Numbered from the stretch's first letter, positions 1-12,283 are shown. The stretch is 64,000 nt of DNA from Climacteris rufus (GCA_013398175.1 VZRZ01008555.1:1861875-1925874); one strand, 5' to 3'. Numbers and translations are program-made. Notes: generated by a model from the sequence alone, not told the origin.

Positions 1-139
1 CTGTCTAGCCACATAGATCCATCCTGTATTTGTTACTTGCAGGAACCTCAGCCTCACTATAGTGCTCAGGCCCATTCCTTCCCTTCAGTCTGCTGGAAAA
101 GTTTTTGCAATCTGTCAGGAGCCAAAAAAAAAAAAAAAA

Positions 140-173
140 NNNNNNNNNNNNNNNNNNNNNNNNNNNNNNNNNN
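140..173. other. Assembly gap (34 N) inside an A-tract
   Basis: A run of 34 N is flanked by A on both sides (A17 on the left, A10 on the right). This suggests the assembly or sequencing failed in a long homopolymer rather than in complex sequence. True length is unknown. Confidence 0.95.
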
Positions 174-1354
174 AAAAAAAAAAGAGCCTAAAACAACAAC
201 AAAAAAAACCCAAACCAAACTTCAGCTGTTTCTTAATGTTTAATTAACAAGGGACTGAGAATCAGGCCTCAGCACTTTCAGTCTGAATGGGTGACCTGCC
301 CAGTCACAGCCGGTGGTCGCTGGAACACAGAGATCCTCCGTCTGGATGTATCTCATAATAAGGCAGCCTCAGTCAGCTATAGGAAGTGCAGCCAAACACA
401 TGCTCATGTCAAAAATAGAAATTTGTCTGAGTAGTGTGTTGGCACTGCTTTGACAGGTATACGATTTATAAACTATTCCTCGAGGGGAAAAGGAAGGCAA
501 ATTGTTTAAACAAAAGTGTCAGTACTTTCATCACCCTCTTTCCTGGACAGTGTTTTCTGACCCATTCCAGCACTCTCTGATACTGAAGCGCTTCTGAGAA
601 GCTTCTGTCTCTGAACAAAGTTGGGGGCTGTGTTTCTGGAAGTGAAATTATAACTTTGAAGAGAACTGAACCCCCCTGGGCAGATAAAGTGATATGCCAT
701 AATAAAAAGGGAGAGACACAGCTACATTTTGGCTTGAGTCTCCCGAACTTAGTGCAGTTGCCTGCCATCAGCAGAGGCTGTGTGTCACCAGTGTTGGTGG
801 GCACTAGCATCTCAAGCTCAAGGAGGAGGAAAAGGAGATTTGACCATGCTCGCTCTTCACACATCATCCCCTGCCTGCAGATGCTGGTCTGGCCCAGTGG
901 GGTGGCACCTGCACTCAGGCATGACTAGACACTGGCAACAGCCACCTAAATCTTCACCATTCAGTGACATGCTTCTGCAGAGGGCCAGGAGCTGCACTCC
1001 TCTTTGCTGTAGATCGATTTGGCTTATTCTTCTCTTAAGGGTCTTCACTGGATGTACACATAGGAACTGAGCTAAAGTGACCATAAGGACTTTGTTCAAC
1101 CACAGTGGAAGAGAGCTGGGAGCTGGAAGGATCGTACACCTCCAAAGAGAGCAGTCAGACTTGTCTCAGCAGCACTGAGACTTGGGAGCCAGGCAGTGCC
1201 TCATGGCCTCTGGCTAAATTCCCATTTGGCCTTGGGACTTGGACTCTCAGTTTTGGATCCCACCTTGTGAACTACTTTTTTCCATTTTCCTTTTTCACAT
1301 CTCTTTGGTGGTTTCCCAGAACCCCACACACAGCAATGCCTTGGCAGTGAGAGC

Positions 1355-1402
1355 AGGGATGGACCTGGCTGTTTGCTAAGGGATGGACCTGGTTGTTTGC
1401 TG
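1355..1402. repeat. 24-bp tandem duplication
   Basis: Two adjacent copies of a 24-bp unit beginning AGGGATGGACCTGG, copy 1 at 1355-1378 and copy 2 at 1379-1402. They differ at about two positions. The period is a multiple of three, so antisense translation gives a repeated KQPGPSLS peptide, but there is no sign that it is coding. Confidence 0.85.
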
Positions 1403-1699
1403 AGCACTGTGCTGCCTCCTAAAGTCTGTTTGTCCCTTGGAGAGAGTGTGCAGGCACACAGACATGGCTGACAGGCAAAGCCAAGCCCAGAGTGTTCCTG
1501 TGAAAAACTTGGTCTCTGATAAAAGTGTGAAAATGGAGCTTCCCTGCAGAAGTGGAATTTACCTGAATCAGCCTTTCACCTCTCTCTGCAGTCAGTTGGA
1601 ATAGAAAATATCTGCAGTGGTGCTTTGGGACTCTTTCCCAAGGCAAAATGGATACCTCGGAGATAATCAACATTGTGCTTCATCCCCCAAGCAAACACA

Positions 1700-1960
1700 T
1701 CTAAATAGCAGCACATTGTAAAGCATTGACTTCTATTGTCAAGGTTGCCTACTGTAATTCCAATTGCCATCAAAGAGCTTTTGACATTTTATCTCCGTCA
1801 ATGGAGATAAACATTTTGTGCCAATTAACTCAATTAAAATGTTGTGCATTACAATAACAATTAACAGCTCCAGGTCTCTGCAAAATCCTGTTTACTAAAG
1901 CATTTTTTGCTAATCTGTGACTATTCTGAAGCTTGAAGCTTGTCACCTTGTGCTGCACTG
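1700..1960. promoter_or_regulatory. Candidate conserved non-coding element with hairpin
   Basis: Seen: several homeodomain-type cores (CAATTAACTCAATTAAAATG at 1821-1840, and CAATTAAC again at 1859-1866) in a segment free of simple repeat. It also holds a perfect inverted repeat, TTTATCTCC (1788-1796) and GGAGATAAA (1803-1811), with a 6-base loop. The arms contain GATA-type cores (AGATAA) in opposite orientation. Inference: density and texture resemble a vertebrate developmental enhancer. Conservation cannot be tested from this sequence alone. Confidence 0.3.
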
Positions 1961-3904
1961 CCCTCTTTGGCCTCTTTTACAGTGAAAAGTTAGGTTGTTT
2001 TACAAAAACATAATCAACTTGATGTGCCCTCTGCTTCAAACATACAGCTGGAGACATCCATAGAAGATTAAGGGATATAGGTCACTACTTTTCAAAACAC
2101 AGAAGAGATTTAGGAGTCTTTCATCAAGACTTACACTTCTAGATAACTTAGCTGCATTGGCAAATCATATCCTTACTCCGAGAACTCCATTTAACCTCAA
2201 TAGTATTTGTGCCTCTTGTCCCCCAGCTGTGTGCAACGCCTCCAGTCACGTTTAATGGCATGTCACGTGTCTGTCACCTCTGCCTGCAGTATTATTCATG
2301 ACAAGCAACATGACATAAAGGAAAACTAACTTAATCTACCCTTGGATGGGTTTCACATAGGGGAAGCATATTAATGTGTCCCAGCCCTGCCAGAATTTTA
2401 TAAATTGCATAAACCAAATACACGGACTTTGACTTAAGGGCAAAATCTTTACTAATCTATAACTTCATTGACTATGATGTGAGCCTTGATTAAGAAATAG
2501 CTGTGATTTTAAGTCTCCATAGCTACATCTGATTTTGATGGATTAGATGGTCATATTCATAAACCTATTCAGTCACTATCAAGCATTAACACTTGATTCT
2601 GCTGCCTGCTCTGAACAGAGGCACCATAATGTTATGCTGATGACTGCTCAGCTTCCACGGTCAAAGTGTACTAAAGGGGCCTACTACTTTCAAAGTATTT
2701 TAAACTGTAATCCATATGATTTTGATTGAAAGTCCTGTGTATGATTCATGAACACGATCTACTACAGCAGGACATGATTTTATTTACATAAGGAGAGTAA
2801 AATGCTCCAAAAAAAACCCTGAAAAATCAAAAGGTGATAAAACCAGTGGGGAGAGATGAGAGTTGCCACGAAGTCGGATCACATTAATATAAAAGATGCT
2901 TAAGTCTTCTACTCAATTTAAATATACATTTTTAAACTATGAGCTAGTTAACACATTTATATGCATATATATGTGTATAATCAATAGCAGGAAATTGCAA
3001 ATTACAGCTGAATAGGAAGTAGCTGATTGGGACAAAAAGTTAAAAAGCAAGAGACTTAAACAGTGTCCCTTAGCCTTTATCTCAGCAGCTTAGTTACACA
3101 TTCAAATAGGCTCAGTTCCAAAAGATCTAAGTATAATTCAGAGATATTTAATTCAGTTGGATTCACCTTTAAGCAACTTTATTTATTTGCATCTTCTAAA
3201 TTATTATCATTTATATGTTTTGCAGTGTAGTTTCCTCTGTGCTCTCATTTATACATAGGGCAGTTCCTTTAATTGTAAAACAAACAAACAAACAAACACT
3301 CCATAAAACCTTATTTGTATTTTCACTTGCCATTTCCTCTGAGCACTTCCCACCATAATGCTGTTGCAAGTCCTCTACAGTTACCACAGTATTGCCACAA
3401 TATTTTCTACATCCTGTGTAGATGCAGGGGGAAATAATTCACATTGGCTGCAGATCCATAGGCTCACATGTGCTTAGCATTAATGTAAAATCAAGGACAC
3501 ATAAAATCATATAATATTAAACTTAGTTATAACATACAGCCAGTTTCCAATGTTAATATCCACTACATGTGCCTAACATATTGAATTAAAATATATGTAT
3601 ATATATAAACAATGTGGAAGACATATCTGAGCATATATTTGGAAATACACATGCTGACAGATTTATAAACGTGCATATATGAAAATATACCTGCTCATGT
3701 ACAAAGTGAGGTTATAGAATTTTATTAAAAACTTTGTAATTGTCAAGCATTTTGCCAAACTCTGCTATTATACAAGAAAACCCAAAAGACAGTGGAGTTG
3801 AAGGGAGGAAGGTTGGAAAAGTAGTTAAGGCTAGTTCTGAATGAAGGAATGCCTCAGGGTATGATTTCATTTGTCTTTGTACTAATGGGTTTATGGCTTT
3901 CTTT
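1961..3904. other. AT-rich unique sequence, no gene recognised
   Basis: Contains the CAAA simple repeat near 3278 and TA-rich stretches near 2960 and 3590-3612. No open frame with a recognisable domain and no transposon signature is seen. Confidence 0.5.
3278..3298. repeat. (CAAA)n simple repeat
   Basis: About five units of CAAA in a row after TGTAAAA. Confidence 0.9.
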
Positions 3905-4290
3905 TTAAACAGCCAGCTGGGGCCGGGGAAGGGGTGGGGAGGTGTAATCCCGCTTCCTGCCCTCCCCATCTGCCGTGAGCCAGCAAGGGGCTGGGGGCGA
4001 GGGGCCGCTGCCTGTCCCCTCTGCCTCCTCCTGGCAGCTGCCCTTCCTGCGCGGCTGTCCCTGCTGCTGTCCCCGCTCCCTGCCCACACCCGGGACAATC
4101 CCAGCACTCAGCCACCGGCCTAGGGAAAGTCCCAGGTCAGAGCTGTGCGGGACACAAGATGACATGTGCAGAAGAACATCTATCAGGGGATTTGTGGCCA
4201 AGGGGAGGATACGTGACACGCTAATGTCTGCCAGGTCATGGGCGACACAGCGCACCCCGCTCAGCATTCCTGGCCCCGGCTGAGTTACCC
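3905..4290. other. GC-rich, CpG-enriched block
   Basis: A sharp compositional step out of AT-rich flanks. By eye there are roughly 18 CpG in about 390 bases, including CCCGGG and repeated CTGCTGTCC/CTGCC tracts. Long frames open on both strands here (for example 3905-4456 minus and 3975-4283 plus), but their products are low-complexity Pro/Gly/Arg/Ser and look like by-products of GC content. It could be a weak CpG island, a regulatory element, or a GC-rich remnant of a mobile element. I do not recognise it. Confidence 0.4.
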
Positions 4291-4681
4291 TGGATCTGTG
4301 CGGGAGCATTATCTTCCGATTTTTACTTTTTCCTTCCCTACATTCGTGGAGGGCCCAACTCACCCCATTCCAAGCATTGCTCTGCCTATGTAGGCTGTAG
4401 GCATGCTGTTTTGCTAATCTGCATGAAAGTGCCTGGCTATGGAAGGGAAACAGCAAGACATCTTATCTTTGAAGGGATCTTGAGGCCTTTTGAGTTTACT
4501 GTTGTTGCAGTCATTATTGTTTAGCATATCCTTGAAGGTTTGGTCTGAGGGACAGCTGGTGGGAATGCAATTTAGCTTGTTAAAATGCAGCAATTATTTG
4601 AATATACACCAAGCAGGAAAGCAGAGGCAGAATGAATTTCCTCTGTTAAAGTGTTACAATATGGGTCTTCTTGGGGGAAGG

Positions 4682-4720
<39 letters not shown>

Positions 4721-4965
4721 GAAGAGAAATATAATCTGGAGAAAGAGCATCACAAAAATAAATTCAAGTACTTTCAGGCCTGGAAGCAAATTTTTGTGTT
4801 GCTGTCTACGTTGTTCAGCTACAGCGTAAATCTAGTTTATTCTTAAAAGTTTTGTGTGGAAGAGTGAAGTGAAAGAGAAGCATAGACACAAACAACCCCG
4901 ATTTTGTCAGGGGGTGACTGGCAAAATCTCTGGTGTAAACATGGATGCTTCTGTAGTGTGCTTAT
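4291..4965. other. Unique sequence, no gene recognised
   Basis: Holds the long A-tract at 4682-4711 and otherwise nothing identifiable. Confidence 0.5.
4682..4711. repeat. A30 homopolymer
   Basis: Thirty consecutive A followed by purine-rich AGAGAAAAAAGAAGAG. No retrocopy or SINE body is recognisable upstream of it, so it is annotated only as a simple repeat. Confidence 0.95.
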
Positions 4966-5505
4966 TCACTTGGGAAGGCTCTTGCTGGTATTAACCTGAT
5001 GTTTACCAGCATAGTGTGTCAGTACTATGTACTTGCAAACACAATTGCAATAGCAGCAAATCACATCCAGCTCAGATGGAGCCTTGGAGTGACCTTTATA
5101 GTTCAGAATTAGAAACAAGAATGCCACAAGCAGCAGGATTATCATGGTGGATGAGTGCAGAGCACGGTGCAAGGCAGTTACAGACCAGTGATTCCTAATC
5201 CCAAAGTCACACTCCACTGGCAAAGCCCAGTACAATTGCCCCATCAAAAATTTTGGCTGTGAGTTGTGCAGGGCTAAATTGAAGACTTCTGCACCTCTGC
5301 CTGTGATCTTGGGGCTGCAGAAACAAGCCAGGACCATGGCCTCCTGAGTGTGTTGGCTGGAGGAGGATGGAACTGTCAGCAGAGTATCTGCGGGCAGGGA
5401 GAGCAGCCCAGGGAGGGTGAGCACAGGGCAAGGGTTTTCTGAACACTGCTGCTTTTCTGAACAGAGACCTATAGGCACAGTAGAGGACACGGCGCTTGGC
5501 CTCAC
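4966..5505 (-). other. Orphan open frame of 179 codons with membrane-like segment
   Basis: One of the two longest uninterrupted frames in the window. I recognise no family. The predicted product has a Ser/Pro-rich first half and a strongly hydrophobic stretch at about residues 119-133 (IILLLVAFLFLILNY), then basic residues and a Cys-rich patch (CCYCNCVC). That arrangement would fit a single-pass membrane protein. Against it: there is no promoter, splice or polyadenylation context I can support, composition matches the flanks, and one or two frames this long are expected by chance in 128 kb of double-stranded reading. The ATG at 5505 was taken only because it is the most upstream in-frame start. 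Most likely not a gene. Confidence 0.12.
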
Positions 5506-6984
5506 ACAATCACACTCAAAGGATATGGAAATTATGTCTTTCCTGAATGCAGTCTATCTGCTCTGGTGGGATTAGAAAATGTGTGGAAGGCCTGCCTTGG
5601 TGCAAAAAGGCTAACACATCCTACCAGTGTCTGGTGGAGCCTGTGTGGTGCCCTTGAGTGCTTGCCAGTTTAGATGCAATCCCTACCCATACCCTTCCTG
5701 AAGGCCACTAGCTCTGCTTGCTTCCTTTCACTGGCCAGAAGCCAAATGTCGCAATTTGGTTAAAAGAATCAAGGAAGACCTCCTATGGGGCTGGTTACTG
5801 AAACCCAGAAATATCACTGTTGTGAAGTGGAGAGGGCTAGTTGTTACCAGATCAGCAGCACATATCTGCTAACGTTGCACATTTCTCTGCATCAGGCATC
5901 ATTGACATTTTATCCACTGATTTGTAATAACTCTTTCAATGCCACGGGCCTGCCACAATTGTTTCACTAGCACCTCCCCTCAAAAAATCGTGTGCTAAAT
6001 CAGAGGCTGACATGTTAGAGCCAGTGATCCCCTTTCATAGCTTGTGGCATTTCTCACCTGTGAAGTGCAGCAATCTGCTGCTTTCCAATAGTATTCCAGT
6101 TAAATTGCATCCGGAGCAGCTTGCCACGAAGGGGTTAACACTGCAGCAGCCTTGCTTGGTGGATCAAATTCTTGCAAGAGCAAGGCTCTCCTTGCTTTGT
6201 TCTTTAGTGGTATGTATTCAGTAAAAGCGGCCTTAACACTGGGATTTGTTGTCCTCCTTCCACCAGCACCCTTGCTCTTCTGCCTGAATTCAAGGCAGCA
6301 CAGCTTCAGCAGGGCTCCCTGTTTGCACATCAGAACAATCTCACCCTTTCACGGTGTCCCAGCAGCAGCTTCACACCAGTAGACTCTGCCCCTTCGGGGC
6401 CCCGGGTCAGGGACAGCAGCAGCCACTGCCACTTCTCTGCTATCAGGCGGGACAGGAGGAATGTGCCTGGCCTTGTCACAGAGGAGGGAAGCACTCTGCA
6501 AGAAATCTGAACAGATGCCACTTAGCTGGCTCAGAAATGGCTCTTCAGTTGCTAGCTATTGCCCAAGCAGTCTGTCCAAGCATCCAGTGCTCATCCCAAA
6601 TCACTCGCATACCAACAGCTTTGTCTTTTGTGATCTGTACACACTATTGGCATCTTTATTTAATACCTCATTCAAATATTATGCAAAAATGGTCCAGATC
6701 ATTCTCTGGCACTGGGTCCTGCAGGCAGGGGATAGCCTGCAGCTGTGCCACTGAGCTCTGCCAGGCCCAGCCCTACATGGTCACATCCTCACCAAGACTG
6801 TGTTCTCCCTCACCCGCTCTGGCTTCTTGGCATTTCTTTGCTATTAAGACCACAACAAGAGACTCCTGAGTTTGCAGCAGTCAAAAGTTTTCTAATGTTT
6901 ATCACTTGGAGCAAATTTTCTTCAGCTGGAACTCTCCCTGTCTTATGGCATGTCCTTAAAAATAAAGGAATTAATAACATCCTA
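5506..6984. other. Unique sequence, no gene recognised
   Basis: Moderately GC-richer than the flanks. Several overlapping open frames (for example 6354-6869 plus) have no recognisable domain and stop independently of one another. No transposon signature is seen. Confidence 0.5.
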
Positions 6985-7126
6985 TCTCTGAAAATGTTCA
7001 AGGCCAGGTTGGATGGGGCTTTGATCAGGCAGGTCTCCTGGAAGGTGTCCCTGCTCATGGCAGGGGGTTGGAACCAGATGATCTTTAAGGTCCCTTCCAA
7101 TCCAAACAATTCCATGATTCTATGAT
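6985..7126 (+). mobile_element. CR1 retrotransposon, 3' end fragment
   Basis: Matches from memory the avian CR1 3' UTR: the TTCAAGGCCAGGTTGGATGG block, then GGTTGGAACCAGATGATCTT, the CCCTTCCAATCCAAAC block, and the terminal CATGATTCTATGAT tail ending at 7126. It is a 5'-truncated copy of about 140 bp, as is usual for CR1, with little divergence in the final 60 bases. No coding part remains. Confidence 0.93.
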
Positions 7127-7150
7127 ATCTTTGCACCTGTGCCAGACATA

Positions 7151-7297
7151 GGATGCTCTCTGTGGAGAAGCTATTAGTAAACTGAGTCACAGCTGGGAGT
7201 GGAAGGTGCCTGGGATATGCTCTCTGTGGATGCTCTCTGTGGAGAAGCTATTAGTAAACTGAGTCACAGCTGGGAGTGGAAGGTGCCTGGGATATGC
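7151..7297. repeat. 77-bp tandem duplication (1.9 copies)
   Basis: Copy 1 spans 7151-7227 and copy 2 starts at 7228. The first 70 bases (GGATGCTCTCTGTGGAGAAG onward to GGGATATGC) are identical by eye. Copy 2 breaks off at 7297, before the last 7 bases of the unit. The unit carries CTCTCTGT at both ends, which could have primed slippage or unequal exchange. It begins 25 bases after the end of the CR1 fragment. Near-identity implies a recent duplication. Confidence 0.95.
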
Positions 7298-9839
7298 CCC
7301 AAAGCTCTTCAGGGGTGTCAGCACATGGCAGGGATCCTGGAGAGGCTCCTTGGCTACCCAGCCCTGCTCTGCTGGTGTGATCACCAACAGAGCATGGAAG
7401 TCAATGCTCTCAACAGCAAGTACTTTCAAAACTTAAAAAACATTCAGGTAACCATCTGGCCAAATATCTGAGAAGTTGCAATGGAGTGTGGTTAAGGACT
7501 TTAAAGCACATAGAAGTTTGCAAAATTGAGGACTTTTTGGGAGCCTCCTTTGAGAAAATAGACTGTCCAGGCAATTTTCACATATATGTCCCCAGAGTAA
7601 CAAAATATGCCTCATTCCCCTGGACAAAAGGCACTGAAAATGGCCCCTACAATGGCCCACACTGTCCCAGGAAAGCAACTTGGGTTGTCCTCAGAGAAAC
7701 AGAAGAAAGCAGGTGCACCACCATAACCTAACAGAACTGTGTAAACACAGCAGGACTTCGACAGGGGAGGGGACAGTCCCACTCCCCCTTCTATCACCTG
7801 CTGTTTACCTGCACTAAATCAGGAGGGCAGGTCTATGTCCTTTTTCAGGCCTGTACAATCCTTAAGAACCTGTTCAAGCACCCTGCTATCAAACCCCAAA
7901 GTGTTTCAAACTGCTGGCTTTGCTCTCTGCAAGGCAGGGGCAAAGGGGGAGGCTGACAGGACTTTGGCTCTGTCCTGAAACAAGCCCGGAAGACAACATT
8001 TTAGGGACCCTGAGGCACTGGTTTTAAAGTCAGACGTCTAAATATCTTCTAGCAGGAAAGCCCATTTGAAGGAAAAGGGGCAATAATCACAATTGTGTCA
8101 TCAACATTCCTTTCAGTGTCCAAACCAATTTCCTTTTGCATCCTTCCTATTAGCATTCATTCACTGTGAGCATTCTTGTGATTTTTTAGTAAAAAACAAC
8201 TTATGGATTGGACTGGTATAAGCAAATATTTGAGCCCTTTAACTTGATGTGCATTTTGAACTCAAATTACAAGTGTTTTTCTCACACAGGCCTGACAGAA
8301 GTTCATAGTGACCAAGAGTCCATGATCAGCCAGAACCTTTCCCTTGTATCAGCAATCAATGGCTTATGCAGAAACTGAAGGTTACAAGGAACCAGCTGCA
8401 GAATTATCCATCAAATAATTCATGGCCTTGAACAAGTTTAATGACACATATCTCATCCATGTTTAAATTCAAGTTTCAATAAAACTAAAGCATTGCAACT
8501 GGGTACACATGGAAAATAATGATTCCTCTTTAACAGGAAATTCCAAGGTTTCAAGAAAAAACCTAAACATTTTCACAGCTTTCAGGAAAAAGACACAGTG
8601 TTGTTAGACTGGCTCCCTAAATCACTGTCTTTACTACTCAGAGGTGCATTTTTCAACAAATACTCTCTTAAGTGGGTAAAAAGAAGGAGCTTTTATGTTT
8701 CAGCAAATTCAGGATCTTTCTTTAGTGTCCCAGAATGATCTAGACACAATAATGTAAATATCTGTTTTTTCATAGCTTCCTGTAACAAGCAGCCCAAGGC
8801 TTCCCTCAGGCCCATCAGCTGAATATACCTTGTAGTTGCAAGGATGATCAATTCTGCCCCCCCAGAAGTATGAGGAAGAAACTTGAAGGGGTTAGACACC
8901 ACACCAAATCTCTTTTTTTGCATTAGAGCTTTGACTCTATTGTTTGCATTAGAGCTTTGACTCCATTGGCTCTGCAGCATTTTTACCTCCTTTTTCATCA
9001 ATTGCTTCTGATGAATTTAAGATTTGCTATCATGCAGGCTACAGATTTAGAACAAATAGCCCTTTCATTTAGTTAATACCAGCAGCATAGCTATAAAGTT
9101 GTAATAGTTTACGGCTTTCAGGACATAACCTGCAACCACAGACAATACAAATTATATTACACTGTGTTTTATTGCTCTTTGAGGCCCACTAAGAGGCTCA
9201 ATGCTGTTTCATAGTCCAGAGTAGCAGCAATTCTTTATTCTTTTTAACACACAGCTGAAAAATACTCTATTTGTTACAAAAATGGTGCGTTTGTTTTTTT
9301 GTGGGTCTGCCCTCAAAAATGCGTGTAGTTCCCTCACCGTAGGCTGCAAACAGCACTCTCCATGCAATTAAAGGGGACCATACATGCACAGGGAGAAATG
9401 TTGCCTTCCACAGCACTGTCTGCACAGAGTCTCCATTTTGAAAAAGAAACAACAAACCACACTTCGATAATCATTTGCAAAGACATGACATCTGAGAAGA
9501 CAAAAACCTCAGGAATTGCAATTCCTTCCTAAAACGCCCCTTGTTTTTTCAGGTTGTGTGTTCAGATGCTGGAAGAATCATAAAGGCTGCTGGCAAAGCT
9601 TCTTAGCCCTGCCCCTTCCTCTCTGGGCCTAAGGCTGGGTGCAGAGTGAAGCAGAAAGGAGTCGCCATGTTTTCTTTAAATTAAGGGACTAAATAAAAAA
9701 TGAAGGTAATAGAGCTTCAGGAATTGCAAAGGACCAGAGGGAGTGGGTGAGCACAAGCCAGTCCTGCCTTTTAAAATGTGAAGAGGCCATGTACTTGTTC
9801 CTGCTGCACCTGCTGCCCGTGCAGCGCTATGCTATGGCA
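7298..9839. other. Unique sequence, no gene recognised
   Basis: Holds the 26-bp duplication near 8920. The stretch 8080-8280 has homeobox-like and octamer-like words but no hard evidence of function. No transposon signature is seen. Confidence 0.45.
8920..8969. repeat. 26-bp tandem duplication
   Basis: Two copies of GCATTAGAGCTTTGACT..., at 8920-8945 and 8946-8969, with one clear mismatch over 24 bases. Confidence 0.9.
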
Positions 9840-10180
9840 GAGGCCGGCAGTCCGATCTGCATATCAAATAGCTGATTTGTAGATGAGGTCATTCATTTTG
9901 TGGCCGTATGTTTGCTGTGGTGGGGATGGGCTGTTGCCTAGCAGTGGGCCACAAAGTCCCAGCAGGTTTCTTGAGTCAGCAGCCATCCTCTTCTCCCCTC
10001 ACCACTCCCCTGCCCTCACTGCCAATTCAAACCCAGTTTTGACCTTAATAAATAAAGCTCCAAAACGTTTGACTCGTTCCTAAGTTCAAAGCACGGGTGA
10101 TGTGCTGTGAATTGACAGCTTCCTTTGATGCTGCATTGGTTTGGTGACTCGATAAGCAAAATACAGACCCCGAAACCTTG
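9840..10180. promoter_or_regulatory. Candidate regulatory segment
   Basis: Contains an octamer-like GATCTGCATATC (9854-9865), a TGATTTGTAGATGAGGTCAT stretch beginning at 9873 with a nuclear-receptor half site (AGGTCA), and a TCF/LEF-type CCTTTGATG near 10122. No simple repeat or transposon accounts for it. Calling it regulatory is inference from motif texture only. Confidence 0.22.
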
Positions 10181-12266
10181 GTACCACGTGAATGGAGGGA
10201 TGATGGATAGCGCCTGGCTGCAAAAACACCCTCCGAGAAGCTGGGGCTGCTTTGGTGCCTGGGTAGGCTGCTCCACTGCTAAAACATGGAAGACGGGATT
10301 AAAAGATCAGCACCACATTTATTTAAGTATTTAAACACGTCAGAAGTGGTTTTGTAAAATTTCAGCTAGTTTTCTTGTATGACTCTCAGGGAATCAATTA
10401 TGCCTTTCCTGTTGATTTTGACAGCCGCTTCACATTGGGCAACGTTCATTTGAAACACTTTTTAAGAGGTATTTTCTTCTTTCAAAAGCAGCTAAAACTA
10501 CTTACTTGTTACGTACTGCACACCAAGCTGGTGGAAACAGAAAAAGAATCAGTCACCCTTTCAAATTAGAAAGAGAAAAAAAGAAGCAGGGCAAAGAAGA
10601 TGAAAACACTGGAGTACAAAGCTGCCTTTAGAAACTGCAATACATATATGTTGTCACCAATTGGTGTCTGATAAGTTGGCAGAAACTGCAGTTTAAGTGC
10701 TTTTATTTTAGGAGTGATCTGCTGACAAAAGACACATGTGCAAACCATGCCATTTAGATGAAGGAGTCATATTCACTTTTTGCAAAGTACAATTTATTTA
10801 TTTTTTCCAGATTATACTGTTTTCTAGGAAGAAAGGAGTACAAAGACCCCTCAGCCCTAAAACAAAACCAAACATCTCAGCACAAATTGGAGCCTTGATA
10901 GCTCAAAGCAAAAGCCTCACAAACATCTATTAGAAGCAGGAAATGTCTAATGGAAAACTTACAAACATCTGATACATGAAAGGGAAGGCACAAAACAGGA
11001 AAGCAGAGGCATGAGCAGCTAATTGCTGTAGATTCCTCACAACATTCGCTGAAACACAGCAAGACACATCAGCCAGCTCCACAGCACTGGGGTATACAAC
11101 CACCATTAAAGTATTAGTAAGAACATTTGGAAAACGAGCACTTAAAAAAACGCTAATACTTTAGACAGAATGAAGTTGATTATGCTTGTGACTGAATTTA
11201 CAAGGATATTTTGAAGGTGGCCAGAGGCATCCTGGCATGATGTTTATCCTCTAATCCCAGTTACAAAAGCTTGCAAAAAGAATAATTTTTTTTTAAGTAT
11301 GATTATTATTCACACTGAAACCTAGGTGTAAAAGCAAGATATACTTCTTGCCAGATATTGCATGCATATCCAAACTTGCAGCTGAAACTTGCATTTAGCG
11401 TAAACTCTGATCTGTCTAAGAAAAATATGAAGTTTTGAGCAATATCAATGCATTATGCTGGAACGTGGACATGCAGCAAATACAGGGCACTTATTCTTGC
11501 CCCTTGTAAATGCCTGCTGCTTGTCTGATTTGAATAAAGTTATGCCTACTACTGTCAGAACTGAATTTGGCTCATGGTCTTCATGCAAATTGCCACTTGC
11601 CTGAATGTGTGCACCATATTAAGAATGCAAATATGTTTGGACGAGATGATTGTTCCTTTATTTGTTGTACACCCTAATTCACAAGGAGCTGAATCAGAGT
11701 AGTTTTGGTGTGTGCAAGAAGGCAGACTCAGACAAAAATACATTAAACTGTTTGCAAATAAGTTAATTATGTCAATACATCTGATCTTAAGAGTCACCCT
11801 TTCTGATGTTATATGTTTTCTTGAACATAGCCAACAGAAAAAAGCCAAAATCCTGTTTAAAAAAAATAATTACTCTTCAGGACATGAAATGAAGTACCTT
11901 CTTCGCACATACTGCAAATGCGCTTATGTCCAGAGTTCCAGTATTTCCTATCTCTGATGTTTTGAGCTCTGAAGACAAGAATGTACCATTTTATTTTTGT
12001 CTGAATTTCAACTCACAGTCATTCTGTGAAGTTAATCGCTTGTATTTGTCTATTGGAAAGGCATCCAATGTTGAGCTGAAGACATCTGAAAATCTAAAAA
12101 ACAATCCGTCGTTTATACGTTTATAATTTGTTTAAACGAATGATAACCATACCCATTAAAAATGTATATCCCATCTCTCATTTGAATTTCTATGATATAC
12201 TTTTTCATTCCTTCTCACTTCCAGCTGTTATTCTGGATCTTTGCCAACCCTTCTGTGAGGCACTTC

Positions 12267-12283
12267 AAAAAAAAAAAAAAAAA
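12267..12283. repeat. A17 homopolymer
   Basis: Simple A-tract in AT-rich sequence with no recognisable element upstream. Confidence 0.9.

Larger units (their letters stand above)
1..1699. other. Unique sequence, no gene recognised
   Basis: Apart from the gap at 140-173 and the short tandem duplication at 1355-1402, no repeat family or convincing exon is seen. The longest open frame (466-867, minus) has no recognisable domain. Confidence 0.5.

Noticed and set aside
3905..4456. 183-codon minus frame in the GC-rich block
   Set aside because: Antisense frames are equally open and composition is low-complexity over the GC-rich part; no family match.
4682..4711. A30 as the tail of a processed pseudogene or SINE
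   Set aside because: No recognisable body or target-site duplication upstream.
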